64,000 nucleotides of DNA, taken from the NCBI RefSeq assembly GCF_049306965.1, contig NC_133198.1:44084501-44148500 (forward strand), in the 5' to 3' direction. A program made the position numbers and the translations under genes. Each line of letters starts with the position of its first letter. Position 1 is the stretch's first letter. The stretch comes from Danio rerio. Lineage: Eukaryota; Chordata; Actinopteri; Cypriniformes; Danionidae. This document shows positions 10,563 to 25,341 of the stretch, piece after piece. The notes under the pieces are model-generated. The model had not been told where the DNA came from. It did not search any database and saw only the letters and a list, made by a program, of their open reading frames with translations.

Positions 10563-13500
10563 CTTAAAGGGAAAAAAACAAAGACATTAGATTTAGATTT
10601 TTACTAGAATATAAAAATCAACTGTCGAATGACTTTAAACACTGTCTTTATCGTTATGTTCCTCCATTATGTGAATGATTTAAAAGATTTCTCATTGTAA
10701 TGCTGGATCTCATTGCTTTACCTATTGGCCGGTGATCTTCAGGGGTTTCAGGAAAATAATCCACGGCATCCTCATCGGTCACACTGGTGTTCAAAGGCCC
10801 TGTTGGGTCAGTCACATCAGGAGTGCTTGCATCTGGGACACTCAACCGCTGTGGTGCATCAGGTTTGGTCTTAAGCTTTGCTGAGATGCCATGAAGCTTT
10901 TTGAAGAATGCACAGATTTTGCTAATCTTGCTCACTTTTTTGCTTTCTGAAAAAAAAAGAAGATAAATAATGTTATTAAAAACATCTCCACTGACATAAA
11001 GTAGGCTGAATTCATAGCCATGTTTGCATCTCATTGTAAAATTGAATCTCAAATGCTCTGTTGACATTTACCTCTTGGGTTCATGGCATCAGTGATGTTG
11101 ACATCCATACTTTCTGTTGGCACAGGTTCCTTTTCAGAACCGCTCGGACCTGGGACACCTTCCGGATCAACCAGATCCAATTCAGCTTCTGACTCAGGAA
11201 CAGTTGTTTGCTCTGTGTCAACATGATGTATTTCAACAGTCTTAGGCTGTGCTGAGAGCCTAAAATGCTTTTGGATGAATGCACCAATTTTCTTGATCTT
11301 CTTCACTGTTGGAACATTAGGAGAAAAATAGGTTATCTTCAACCACAGAACGCACAATAGATCGCACAATAGCTCTGTTGATATATTTACCTGTTGGTCT
11401 GTACACCTGAGTGGTTTTAGGAGAAGCATTCATGCCATCCTGGTCAATCCCACTGTTGCTCTCCACCTCTTCTGTTGAAGGCTCTTCTGGTTTATAAACC
11501 AGCACAGACCTCTTCAAGTTGAAGGAAACGCGAGGTTTGATGCGGTCAACATGTAGAGTTTCTCTAAACACAGGTTTCTGTTTTAAACTGCTTGGACGTG
11601 GGACGCCTTCTGGATCAACCAGATCCAATTCAGCTTTTGGGTCAGAAACACTTGTTTGCTCTGTGTCGACCTCATATATTTCAACAGCGGGGTCCATCTT
11701 AGGCTGTACTAAGAACCCAAAACGATTTCGGATGAGTGCACCAATTTTCCTAATGATCTTCACTTTTGGAAAGCCTGTGGGAAAAATGATTATGTTATCT
11801 TCAGTTACAGATTGCTTAATAGCTTTAATTAAAATGACTTGTTTGCCATTGCAATATTGCATCTCATAAAGACTGTAGATATATCTACCTGTTGGTCCGT
11901 CCACCTGTGGGGTTTCAGGAGAAGCATTCATGCCACCCTGGTCAATTCCACTGCTGCTCTCCACCTCTTCTGTTGAAGGCTCTGCTGGGTCCTGCAGAAG
12001 TTCAGAAGCCAACGCAGAGCTCTTCAAGTCGTAGAATGTATGAGGTTTGATGAGGTCAACATGTAGAGTTTCTCTAAACACAGGTTCCTGCTCAAAACGT
12101 CTTGGATCTGGGACACCTTCCGGATCAACCAGATCCATTTCAGTTTCTGGATCAGGAACACATGATAGCTCCATGTCGACCTCTTCCATTTCAGAAGCTG
12201 ATTCATAATCGCTTGTCTCTGAAACACTTATTATCTGAGCAACATCTGGGTCTGTCTGATGCTGTGCCAAGAACTTATAAATCTCTGGGTAGTCAGCAAA
12301 CATCTTCCACACTTCAGGTACTTCTGCAAAAACATTTGAAGTTATGTTATCTTCCACCACAGATTGCATAATAGCTTCATTAAAATGACTTGTTTGCCAT
12401 TGCAATATTGCATATCATAAAGACTGTTGATATATTTACCTGTTGGTCTGTCCACCAGTGGGATTTCGGGAGAAGCATTCATGCCACCCTGGTCAATCCC
12501 ACTGCTGCTCTCCACCTCTTCTGTTGAAGGCTCTGCTGGGTCCTGCAGAAGTTCAGAAGCCAGCGCAGAGCTCTTCAAGTCATAGGAGGTATGAGGCTTG
12601 ATGAGGTCAACATGTAGAGTTTCTCTATACATAGGTTCCTGCCCAAAACTTCCTGGAACTGGTACACCTTCCGGATCAACCAGATCCAATTCAGTTTCTG
12701 GCTCTGGAACACATGATAGCTCCATGTCGACCTCTTCCATTTCAGAAGCTGATTCGTAATCACTTTCTTCTGAAACACTCAGCAAATCAGGATCTGTCTC
12801 AGGCTGTGCTGAGAACCCAAAAAGTTTTCGACAGAAGGAAAAGAATTTGCCAATCTTCGTCACTTCGGGAACTTCTGAAAAAAAAAAGATCATAAGTATG
12901 ATATAATACCTCCAAGCACATACTGTATAATTAGACTGAATTGTAGGCCATTTCTATCATATTGCAATATTGCATCTCAATTGCTGAAATGTTGACATTT
13001 ACCTGTTGGGTTCATGGCATCACTGATGTCGACCTCCCGATTTGCTGTAATTACATGCTCCTGTTCAGAACGACTTGGACTTGGGACGCCTTCTGGATCA
13101 ACCATGTCCAATTCAGTTTCTGATGCAGGAACTCTTGGAATCGTGAAACACAATTCCTCTGAATCAGTTGGATTATATCCAACCTCTGGAAAACAAAAAC
13201 AAATGTTGACATCTTCAAACACGAATCGTTCATTTGGGGTCACATTAACATGTAGATATATATATATATATATATAGTGGTGTTATTGATGATTCTAGAT
13301 TTGTGGGTACATTTAGAGCACATTGGAACACAAATTATGTCAAGTTCATGTATGTATGTATGTATAACAGTATGTATGTTTGTAGCTTGAAGACTCGTAT
13401 AATACCTATTCTTAGCTGTTTCCACCTCAATCATACATTAAGATTTGAATATCATGAAATAATTTGAATAATATAATTTTTTTATCTAGAAATAATTACA

Positions 13501-16080
13501 TTTTATATTTTTGTGTGTTCACTAAGTCAGGGGTTTTTAAACTGTGTGCCGCACATTGAGGCGTTGAGACCTTGAGGCGTGCACTCGAGGAAATTATGAT
13601 AACGATTTTTATGCGTTCACTAGAGTGAATCTGATTAATGTTAGCTCCATATCTACCTATCAGGAACCTGTAGAGTTTATGCATTCGAGTAAAACATATA
13701 CAAATAAAATGGACTGGGTCCTTTTTAAAAGTAATGACGGTGAATGAAAATAAATCCGGTGAGCCGTCTAACAAAAAAGTTCCCTTCTGAATCAAATCAG
13801 CTGGATGCTTTCCTGGATCTAGGGCATGTGTCCTAAAAGGTTGAAAACCCCTGCACTAAGGTATATAAACTGTTGCATGAAAAAACTATTTTTTGTATTA
13901 TTTTTAATTTTGGTAATAAAACAAATCATGTTTTTATGTTCCGGTCAACTCTATATAACATTGGTTATATCTAAGCCCACACAGAATCTGCACGCACAGA
14001 ATTCCTCAGATTTTTAGCCCATCATTAATACTGTTTATTTACTTGTGTAAATGTGTATAAATTTATAGTTATTCAATTTTTAAATTCTTTTCAGTAATAT
14101 GATTGACTAGTATAAAAATATTCATATAATTTATCTACAACATAGTTTGTAAAGTAATGAGCAATTCCAGCGTTATGGATGTGACATTTGCAGTAAAAAC
14201 TCAAAACATAAATTTACATGGAAAGTATATGTTCTCATTATATTGAAACATCTGTTTATGTTCTCTAAGACAACTAACCACTGAGTTAAGGGACCAGAAA
14301 AATATCAATCTGTAAACATGTTTTGTATTTTAAATGAGGAAAATAAACATGCGTTATGGATGTGACAAAAAAAAGTCTGCGGGTTTACAGTACACAACGA
14401 ACTCAGTGGAAATTCTGAAAATTAAACTGCTCAACCCAAAAGAAATATTGATAACCAAAAGGACAAAATATGTCTCTCTATAGAACAAAAATGATTGACT
14501 TTATTTTATTTGACAATTTTGCATTCATGAGGAAAAAGTGTCGTTATGGATGTGACATCTATTCTTTATGTATGCGACAGATGTGAAATTTCCATTTGTG
14601 TGACTTTGATAAACCAAATATAATAGTTTGAAAACATTGACAGAGACATTTTTGAGTATTTCTAAAGTACTGTTAAATACAAGAAAACACAAAAACAGAA
14701 TCGGTTTCCATATTTTGGTGAAATCTTAATTTTTTGCAATGCAAGGTTGACATTTGCATGAAATTGCTCTAATATTTTCTTTCTTTTAGAATAGATTACA
14801 TGAGAGACTTGCTTTGTTTACCAAATAAAGTGGATTTAATTGGATTTGCATAATAAACATCAACTAAAAAGTTTAAAGATATTATTTTTTAATTTCATAT
14901 ATTTTTATTATGAGACTCCCAAAATCATTCCGCATAAATCTGCAGATTTTTAACAAAATTCTGTGCTGAAACATCAAAAATGTCTGCAGGTTCTGTCTGG
15001 CCCTAATTAAACTCTATAAGTGGTTTTAAAAAACTGTAAAACAGCATTCAAACAGCATTTAGTAACAATCAAATGTTTCCTATCACATTTCAGCATTTTA
15101 TATTCTAAATTCATGGATTCAGTTCACTGTAAATTCTGCATGTTGTATGTACCCAAAATTAAAGATATGTGAGGACCTTTTAGTTATTAAGAAAGTATTT
15201 CCAGTGTTTTCAATGAGATAAATAAATTCTGATGGCTGCAACACACTCCACTAAATATAATATAAGCTAAATAAACAAGAAAATGTGTAGAATAGCTAAA
15301 GTAAACAGTCTAGAAACAGTATCACAATAAGTAGGTGAAATGATATGTTGGTATAAAATGAGCATCTCAGTCACTGCAATCTGCGATTATGGCTCAACAT
15401 TTTGTGCCAAAAGTCAAGAGAGAATCACAAATGAAATATCTTATTTAACAACAACTTCTGCTGAACTTGAAAGATAATGTTTTAAAAAAAGCTGTAACCA
15501 CTGACCTCTATATTAGGAAAAACAAACACTGTGGTTACAGATTCCCAACATTCTTGAAATTATCTTATTTTGTGTTCAACAGAAACAAACTCACTAAGTG
15601 TTGGATCTACTTGATGGTGAGTAAATATTAAGTTAATTCAAACTTTGTCTTGTATAATGGCATATAGGGAAAATATTTAAAACGTTACCAGCTAGTAGTA
15701 TCCCCAATTCCTAAGCAATCAGCATTGTAATTTTGAGGACAGATGTTAAACATGCCACTGTTGTCCTCCATTTCTGCAGTGTGTTGCAGCCAATCGTGAT
15801 AAAAATGTTTCATATTTCCAGAATACAGATCATTTTGTCAGTGAAAACATTTGAGATCTCTTTGTGTGTTTGTCAACTGTAAAAAGTTACCTGTTGGGTT
15901 GTTATCTTCTGTGGTTTCAGGAGAGGCATCCATGCCACCCTGATCCTCACAAGTGCAGTTTGAAACGTCAATATCCATATTCATGTCTGTAATTTGCGGT
16001 TCAAGAACTGGGATTGAAGTTTGATATAATTCGTCGTCGATGAAAACCAATAATCGGATATTTCTCTGTTTACTCGCCAT
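9191..16080 (-). CDS. Repeat-exon DUSP-like pseudophosphatase, copy 1
   Basis: Ten exons: 16080-15891, 13185-13003, 12874-12440, 12323-11889, 11774-11391, 11305-11072, 10946-10722, 10562-10328, 9757-9501 and 9414-9191. All junctions are GT-AG and the spliced frame is open for 933 codons. Residues 1-63 are unique. About 64-695 are modular acidic repeats with the ELDLVDPEGVP motif and exon ends in PTG. About 760-925 form an atypical DUSP domain (VYIGDEE, THILNAA, LTGPEYYEGMDIKY). The signature is HCRHGVSH (Cys866), where the arginine of HCx5R is His872, so no phosphatase activity is expected; a binding or scaffold role is inference. I chose the start MASKQ because the frame upstream is not conserved in copy 3; an in-frame ATG four codons earlier is also possible. 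The product and substrate are unknown. Confidence 0.85.
9950..10159. mobile_element. Fold-back MITE, intron 8 copy 1
   Basis: The inverted ends are TTAAAGGGATAGTTCACCCA and GAGTGAACCGTCCCTTTAA. The body contains CACCCTCAAGTGATTCCAAAC and AGTAGGAAACACATG, as in a very common teleost fold-back element. Orthologous copies sit at 26101-26310 and 48018-48232, so it entered before the triplication. Confidence 0.8.
10722..13185 (-). repeat. Repeat-exon cassette block, copy 1
   Basis: Six successive exons of 61, 145, 145, 128, 78 and 75 codons, all in phase 1-1, joined by introns mostly of 85-150 bp. A typical cassette starts with an amphipathic basic helix (VTKIGKFFSFCRKLFGFSAQP or VKIIRKIGALIR), continues as an acidic linker with ELDLVDPEGVP, then RETLHVDLIKPHT and EPSTEEVESSSGIDQGGMNASPE, and ends PTG before the donor. 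The three last cassettes are shorter or diverged. Equal phase means that gain or loss of a cassette keeps the frame. Confidence 0.85.
13528..13853. mobile_element. hAT MITE, intron 1 copy 1
   Basis: The ends CAGGGGTTTTTAAACTGTG and TTGAAAACCCCTG are inverted. Flanks CACTAAGT (13520-13527) and CACTAAGG (13854-13861) are an 8-bp target duplication. It is also present in copy 2 at 29662-31566, where it carries another hAT. In copy 3 intron 1 reads through as GTTCACCAAGTTATATAAAC, an empty site. Confidence 0.85.
13973..15004. mobile_element. TIR element, intron 1 copy 1
   Basis: The left end (AAGCCCACACAGAATCTGC; AGGCCCACACGGAATCTGC in copy 2) and the inverse of the right end (AGGGCCAGACAGAACCTGC) are similar inverted repeats. 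The same element is at 31687-32724, but copy 3 lacks it: its GGTTATAACTCTGATTGCGG runs straight through. The target duplication is blurred. Inside, GTTATGGATGTGACA occurs three times at 180-190 bp spacing. There is no transposase frame; the superfamily is unassigned. Confidence 0.65.
15430..15645. mobile_element. Diverged fold-back MITE in intron 1
   Basis: TGTAACCACTGACCTCTATATTAGG and the later GTGTTCAACAGAAACAAACTCACTAAG and GATGGTGAGTAAATATTAAG resemble the teleost fold-back family of 9950-10159, but with degraded ends. Counterparts are at about 33155-33365 and 53935-54140. The rest of intron 1, from 15005 to 15890, shows nothing else. Confidence 0.5.
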
Positions 16081-16179
16081 TGAGTTTAGCATTAATATCG
16101 ATTTCTGACTACTGAACTGCGAATTCCAAATGAATGACGAAATGTTCTTTGACCGCGCGTCATATTCCAACGTTCCACA

Positions 16180-16193
16180 GTTGCCGTAGTAAT
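16180..16193. promoter_or_regulatory. X-box-like RFX site, copy 1 promoter
   Basis: GTTGCCGTAGTAAT fits the RFX X-box layout (GTTGCC, two-base spacer, RGYAAC) with one mismatch in the right half-site. It lies about 100 bp upstream of the chosen start and is identical at 33908-33921 and 54709-54722. RFX sites of this kind are known from ciliary and testis gene promoters. Function here is inference. Confidence 0.4.
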
Positions 16194-16589
16194 GGGACGC
16201 GCGTTTGAGGGGGGAGTGGGAGGGGGATTGTATACCGCTAAAGTGAACTACTCTAGATTTCAGTATTATATTACAGTTTTATTAATAGTAAAATTATATT
16301 ATTGTTTTAAATGTACCAGTTTGAATAAAGAAATACGAAATGTGTCAGTAAAATATGTGTAATTTTTTTTTTTACTAAATGCTAAAGTTCTCCCCCACTG
16401 CTGAAAAATGGAAATGCCCAAATACTGCACCATGCTTTTTACGTCTTTAACAAAATGTAACGACACAGCAGCTCTGAATCTAAATATGGAGAGAAACGCA
16501 ATGTCCAGCGGACTATTCTGATCTGCTGGTCAAGAAAGCACATCAACATTATTGTTTGCGTTTGCCAAAACTGATTTGCTGAAGTAAAA

Positions 16590-16621
16590 TTGGCGGAGCC
16601 GCGGAAGACGACTATAATAAC
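16590..16621 (+). pseudogene. Decayed first exon of divergent neighbour, unit 1
   Basis: This corresponds to the plus-strand exon at 55120-55148 in unit 3. Here the start codon is TTG instead of ATG and small indels precede a kept donor (AAC|GTGAGT). No downstream exon is recognisable, so this is an orphaned fragment carried along by the duplication, about 510 bp from the divergent DUSP-like start. Confidence 0.5.
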
Positions 16622-17161
16622 GTGAGTGCAGCTAGTGTACATCGTAAAGTGAATATAGCTAACTTTAATTAGCATAAGAATTTTTCATTTCGAGTTATTT
16701 TTGAATATCTCTCTTATAAAGTGAGACGCTGTGCGCCTATAGTCCTTCATAATAAGCATTGCAATATGGAAATGCTTCTGAGGCCTAGAAGAGCTCACTT
16801 GGGGAAGGTGGTGTAACGTTAACAACAGCCAGTAACGTTGAGTTGTTCTTAATTAAACTAAAGAGCATTGATAGTACACACAAAGAAAGAGTCTTAAATT
16901 AGACTATTGTGATTGTCAATTATGAAAGACATCCTGTTCATACACCTTCAAATAGTTACCATCATACAGCTAAAAGGGAGGTATTTGATGTTTTGTTTTA
17001 AAACACATTTCAACCCATCCCTGATTATACATATTATGCATATACCTATTATACATTATTTTAGATGGGATAAGTAAGAAACTAGTCCTACTAAACAAAG
17101 GACAAATTTGTACAAGTTGTCCTAAAAAAAAATTTCTTGAGCAATAACTTTGATGTGTAGG

Positions 17162-19088
17162 CAGTATTGGGGAGGTTACTTTAGAAATGTAATAGATTAC
17201 AGATTACAAATTACCCTATTTAAAATGTAATATGTCGTTTACCTTTTCCTTTACTTTATAAAAGTATCTAATTACTTTCTGATTACTTTTAAGTTTCTAA
17301 TGAATATTTTCAACTAAATCATTTTCAAGCATTTCTATCTAGCAGGTGTGACCAACAGTAGCTCTGTTTACGGTGAGAATCTCAAAATCGGTCATCACTT
17401 GAAATTAACCACCACAAAACCAGACCTTACAACAAAAAAAGCTTACTGTTGTTACAAAATCAACATTTTATTTAGTTGTGCAGGGGAATTTGAGGGATTT
17501 TAAAATGCATCTAAGCTATTTTTGCATTTTTTTTTTTTTTTTAAATCCAAGTCCATCATATTTTAGTGATCAATAAAACTGTTAATGCAACATGAGGCAG
17601 AATAGTTCAGTTCAGTTATTTACTGCAGTTAATCTGCCGTACTAAACAGAAACAAATTATAGTATTTAACAGCAAAAACAAACAATCCAATAAAACTAGG
17701 TGTTACACATTTAAAATACTATAGTCATTTATATTAAAGGGAATTATTTAGGAATGAGCATTATATTGTATATATATTTACAACTCTTCATTAATAAAAT
17801 ACACTACAGAATTTAGTATTTATTCTTAAATATCCATAATTAATTATCATGAACTAATAGTTATTACCATAGTATACTTTAGCTTTTACTACAGTAAACT
17901 ATATACAGTTGAAGTCAGAATTATCAGCCCCCCTTTGAACTTTTATGTCTTTTTTTAATATTTCCCAAATGATGTTTAACAGAGCAAGGAAATGTCCACA
18001 GTATGTCTGATAATATTTTTTCTTTCGGAGAAAGTCTTGTTTGTTTTATTTCGGCTAGAATAAAAGCAGTTTTTAATTTTTTTATAAACATTTTAAGGTC
18101 AAAACTATTAGCCCCTTGAAGCAATATATTTTTCAGATAGTCTACAAAACAAACCATCGTTATACAATAACTTGCCTAATTGCCCTAACCTGCTTAGTTA
18201 ACCTAATTAACCTAGTTAAGCCTTTAAATGTCACTTTAAGCTGTATAAAAGTGTCTTGAAAAATATTTACTCAAATATTATTTACTCTCATCATGGCAAA
18301 AATAAAATAAATCAGTGATTAGAAATGAGTTATTAAAACGTATGTTTAGAAATGTGTTGAAAAAATCATCACTCCGTTAAACAGAAATTGGGGAAAAAAT
18401 AAACGGGGGCTAATAATTCAGGGGGGCTAATAATTCTGCCTTCAACTGTATATAGACCTCCTCTCCCTCAGGAATCTTTCTATCAAGGAAATTTCTCATG
18501 TTAGATTAATTGGTTGGCGACGTCACTGACCAGAGCGAGAGGTGGCAGTAACGTACCAAAAAGTATGTTGTTGACCACCGTAAAACAGGTAGAAGAAGAA
18601 ATCGTCATTCTCGGCATCATATGGCTTTATTTTCATCGGCTAGACACCGGCCTCACAGTTACATAAATGTTGGTGGCGTCACTTATTGATCTGCGATCAG
18701 TAAATGTAGCTTGTGTGGACGCTACTGCACTACTTCACTAATAAACTAGCTCCGCTACTGAAAAGCTATTTGATTTAGAAAGTATCGGCGCTATTGCCTA
18801 ATGCTGAGAATTGTAGTTATAGCAGAATAGCAGCGCTTTAATAAATGGGCTTAAGAGAAGGCATCATGCATATCAAAAACAGGCAAAGCAACAGATTTAT
18901 ATTATTTAACATATCCCAGATTTTTAAAGAATATTTTTAGATGTGACCCCATTTGTAATCTTCAACATTTTCATAAGTAACTGTCATTTAATTACACATT
19001 ATTCTCAGTAACTGGAACAAATTACTCTTACTTTTATTTTGTAACTAAATTACGTAACGCCGTTACATGCAGCAAGTCCCTAACACTG
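17162..19088. mobile_element. hAT element, unit 1
   Basis: The ends CAGTATTGGGGAGGTTAC and, inverted, CAGTGTTAGGGACTTGCTGC belong to a widespread fish hAT type. An exact 8-bp duplication TGTGTAGG lies at 17154-17161 and 19089-19096. A Tc1-like MITE is nested at 17906-18448. The same insertion is at 34884-36823, so it predates the split of units 1 and 2. No transposase frame is present. Confidence 0.85.
17906..18448. mobile_element. Tc1-like MITE nested in hAT, unit 1
   Basis: The ends CAGTTGAAGTCAGAATTATCAGCC and GGGCTAATAATTCTGCCTTCAACTG are inverted repeats flanked by TA on both sides. It is present at the same place in unit 2 (35642-36185). A small duplication of the GGGGCTAATAATTC end lies near 18405-18430. 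Confidence 0.8.
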
Positions 19089-19258
19089 TGTGTAGGTTCA
19101 GCAGTAAAGTACTGCGCTCCAGTCTGTGTGCTTTATTGTCTAATAATTCAATGCCATCAATTATTTCTTCCACACACATGCTCACTGTCACATAATCATT
19201 TTGGCCACCCACTGTATATATGCAATACATTAATATTAATCAATAATTCTGTTTACAG

Positions 19259-19560
19259 CGTCATGGTGATGCAGTGGGTAGCACGATCGCCTCACAGCAA
19301 GAAGGTCCCTGGTTTGAGCCCCGGCTGGGTCAGTTGGCGTTTCTGTGTGGAGTTTGCATTTTCCCCCCTTGTTGGCGTTCCCCACAGTCCAAACACATGT
19401 GCCACAGGTGAATTGAATAAGCTAAATTGACTGCGGTGTATGTGTGTGAATGCAGGAGTGTATAGGTGTTTCCCAGTCTTGGGTTGCGGCTGGAAGGGCA
19501 TCCGCTGTGTAAAACATGCTGGATAAGTTGGCAGTTCATTCCTCTGTGGCGACCCCTGTA
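19259..19560 (+). mobile_element. DANA-type SINE, unit 1
   Basis: The plus strand reads GATGCAGTGGGTAGCACGATCGCCTCACAGCAAGAAGG, then the B-box-like GGTTTGAGCC, the GTTGGCGTTTCTGTGTGGAGTTTGC body and the GGATAAGTTGGCAGTTCATTCC tail region. It is more diverged than the SINE at 461-863. Its counterpart is at 36989-37320, which retains about 25 bp more of the body. Confidence 0.8.
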
Positions 19561-19593
19561 TTTTTGCCTATCCTTGATTATATGTATTATACA

Positions 19594-20219
19594 TAGAGCT
19601 GCACGATCACAGATGAAATGATAATCACGATTATTTTGCTCAAAATGTTAATTACGATTAATAATGACGATTATTCATTTGCAATTTAGATATTTTGAAA
19701 CTGCTCTATTCTTTTAAAACCGAAAGCAGCGCCCGTCAATTGGTGTTTTTCCAGAAGATACACCTTTGACAATGTTTTATTTCATGTGTTTAGTTTTCAA
19801 TGTGTTTTTAGTAATTTTATTCTATTCAAAGCAGAACTCGAACGCGAATTTATCCTCGAGAACGTGGCATGAGAGAGATGCATGTGTCAGATGATTGCTT
19901 TTTTTTTTGCGAGCGCAAGCAATTCCTGATCCTTTGCATAAAGCTTTTAATCAAATGACAGGCAATTTAATTACTTTCGATGTGCTAAAATATTTGTTAA
20001 ACAAATGTTATTTTAAAAAGAAGCATATACATATTAAAACTGTAAAATAAAGTGCATGGTCTAGTCAGAAATAAAGGAAATCAGTTATCTATTTCATTAT
20101 TTAATGCATAAAATAATTTATCTTTTTTATAAGTTGAGTTTAATTGATCTAAAACTTTTAATTACATTTTCTTTTCTTGTAAATAATAAAAGTTGCATCA
20201 GATTGATGAAAACGAACCT
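19594..20219. mobile_element. Truncated hAT, unit 1
   Basis: The left end TAGAGCTGCACGAT is preceded by ATTATACA, the 8-bp target site that also follows the right end of the counterpart in unit 2 (37354-45242). The right part of the element is deleted here: the sequence jumps at a shared CCT to flanking DNA, equivalent to loss of about 560 bp between 44737 and 45296 of unit 2. Confidence 0.75.
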
Positions 20220-20958
20220 ACACAAAGGACAAAGTTGTACGAGTTGTCTTAAAATACAACATATGATAAATATCTTTCGCTGTGTAGGTTCAGCAGTGAA
20301 GTACTGCACTCCAGTGTGTGTGCATTATTGTCTAATAATCAAATGCCATCAATTATTTCTTACACCACATGATCACTATCACATAATAATTTTGGCCACC
20401 CACTGTATGCAATACATTAATATCAAACAATATATACACACACACACACACACACACAGTGCTCAGCATATATAAGTACACCCCTCACAAATCTCTTTAC
20501 ATTCATATTTTTAATAGGAGGAGTTATATTTGTGCATATACATTTGATTAGTCAGTACTGAAGCCAAATCTGAAGCTTATCTAACAAAATAACTTACAAT
20601 ACCGGTCCAAAAACTAGTACACCCAAGTTATGTTATAGAAAATTATTAAGCACAAATTTAAAAAATGAGAAAAAATCAAAAGAAGCAAAAATAAATTAAA
20701 TATTTAGTTGAAATTTTGTAAGTTGTAATTTCTTTTGCAATATTTTGCTTGAATTTTGTTGTATTATCTTTCAATTTCTAAATATGTTTAATCACGAATA
20801 TATTATTTTAATAAATATATCTGTTTAATTAATCTGTTTTGTTTAAGTGCACCGAAATACATTGTCAATATTCACTGAGAAATGGAGAAAAATATTCACT
20901 TTCAAAATGGGGTGCACTCAATTTTTCTGAACATTTTATATATATATATATATATATA
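20216..20958. repeat. Duplicated flank with empty hAT site
   Basis: The run from ACACAAAGGACAAAGTTGTACGAG through GTGTAGGTTCAGCAGTGAAGTACTGC repeats the DNA around the hAT at 17162-19088 (17095-17161 and 19089-19230), but here TGTGTAGG occurs once with no insertion. The rest (20415-20950) is AT-rich noncoding DNA shared with 45490-46012. No gene is seen. Confidence 0.7.
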
Positions 20959-20959
20959 T

Positions 20960-24116
<3,157 letters not shown>

Positions 24117-24263
24117 GAAACATTTCTTATAAATCACAAAGCCCTTGTTTTTTGTGTGTGTTTTTCTCCAAGTTTTGCATTTGTTCTTAAAGAAAAGACG
24201 GGTGTACAGCATGAGGACAATTATCAAATCAAACACCTACAACAAGATTTTTAAACATTTTTC

Positions 24264-24269
24264 TTTATT
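24264..24269 (-). promoter_or_regulatory. Poly(A) signal, copy 2
   Basis: AATAAA on the minus strand in the same context as copy 1, about 1.07 kb beyond the copy 2 stop codon. Confidence 0.55.
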
Positions 24270-25341
24270 CAAAGATATGTACAATACAAAAACAATGACA
24301 TTCTGCACAGATTAAACAATTTAATAAACAGTTAAAATAAATCACAGCATAGAGCAGGAAAAAAATATTCTCTGATTTTTTGTGCACTCAATCTGAGCAT
24401 TGCTTTAATGGAAAAATAAAATCTGAAAAACATATTTAATTTTGAATTTATATCACCACCCAGCCCTCCCTCTTCTCCTCCACATGTGCTAGTGAAGCGG
24501 AGCCAGAGGAGTGGTATCCATTGGCGTATTAGGGAAAAGGGAGCCAGGTGGAGCTGCTGGGGCAACAGGATCCTCCTGGCTTATTCTTTTCTCCAACGCT
24601 TATGGATACTGATCCTCAGTTTAAGCTCAATCTAAGCGTGATTGTTTTTGGAAAGTGCACCATCTAAATTCTAAAATTAAAAAAGTGGCTTTTTTTATGT
24701 GCAAAGTTTAAATAGATCAGAGCATAGATCGGGGCAGAATCTGTGCTCTGATTAATTTCATTTGCACAATAAGAAAAGCAATAGTTTAAGTGCACAGATA
24801 AACACAGGTAATACAGAAGTTCTAGTAAATTGAAACGCTCAGTGCGGTTGAGTTTCAGTTTAGTTCAGTTCAGTGTGGCTAAATTTCCACTGCTGAAAGC
24901 CCAAACACTGAAGAGCAAATCCATCGATGCGCAGCTCCACAGGTCCCAAACCAAGCAAGCCAGTGGCGACAGTGGCGAGGAACAAAACTTCACCTTTTAA
25001 AGTGAAGGAAAAAAACCTCGAGAGAAACCAGGCTCAGTTTGGGCACGGCCATTTCTCCTCTGGCCAAACTTCTTGTGCAGAGCTGCACATCGCACATTGT
25101 GCAGGTGTGAGTAGGTCACCTACAGAGATTCGTCTATCACTGGGGCTTGTGTTAATTCATTAATTGTATTTCCTGCCTAATCTGAAACTCATTTTTAAAG
25201 TGCACATATATCCAGAGATATAAAAAGAAAGCTGAAAAATAAAAATAGCTTTGGGCTAGGGTCGCTGGTTTGAGTCCTGGCTAGACCAGAAGGCCTTTCT
25301 GTGTGGGACTCAAACCAGCGACCTTTCTGTGCAGTGTTTTT

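Noticed and set aside
12024-12227. Recurring 67-residue Trp/Lys-rich minus-strand frames
   Set aside because: They are alternate-frame shadows of the repeat exons; they recur because the exons recur.
16439-16675. 78-residue minus-strand frame upstream of copy 1
   Set aside because: It is not kept open in units 2 and 3 and overlaps the decayed divergent exon.
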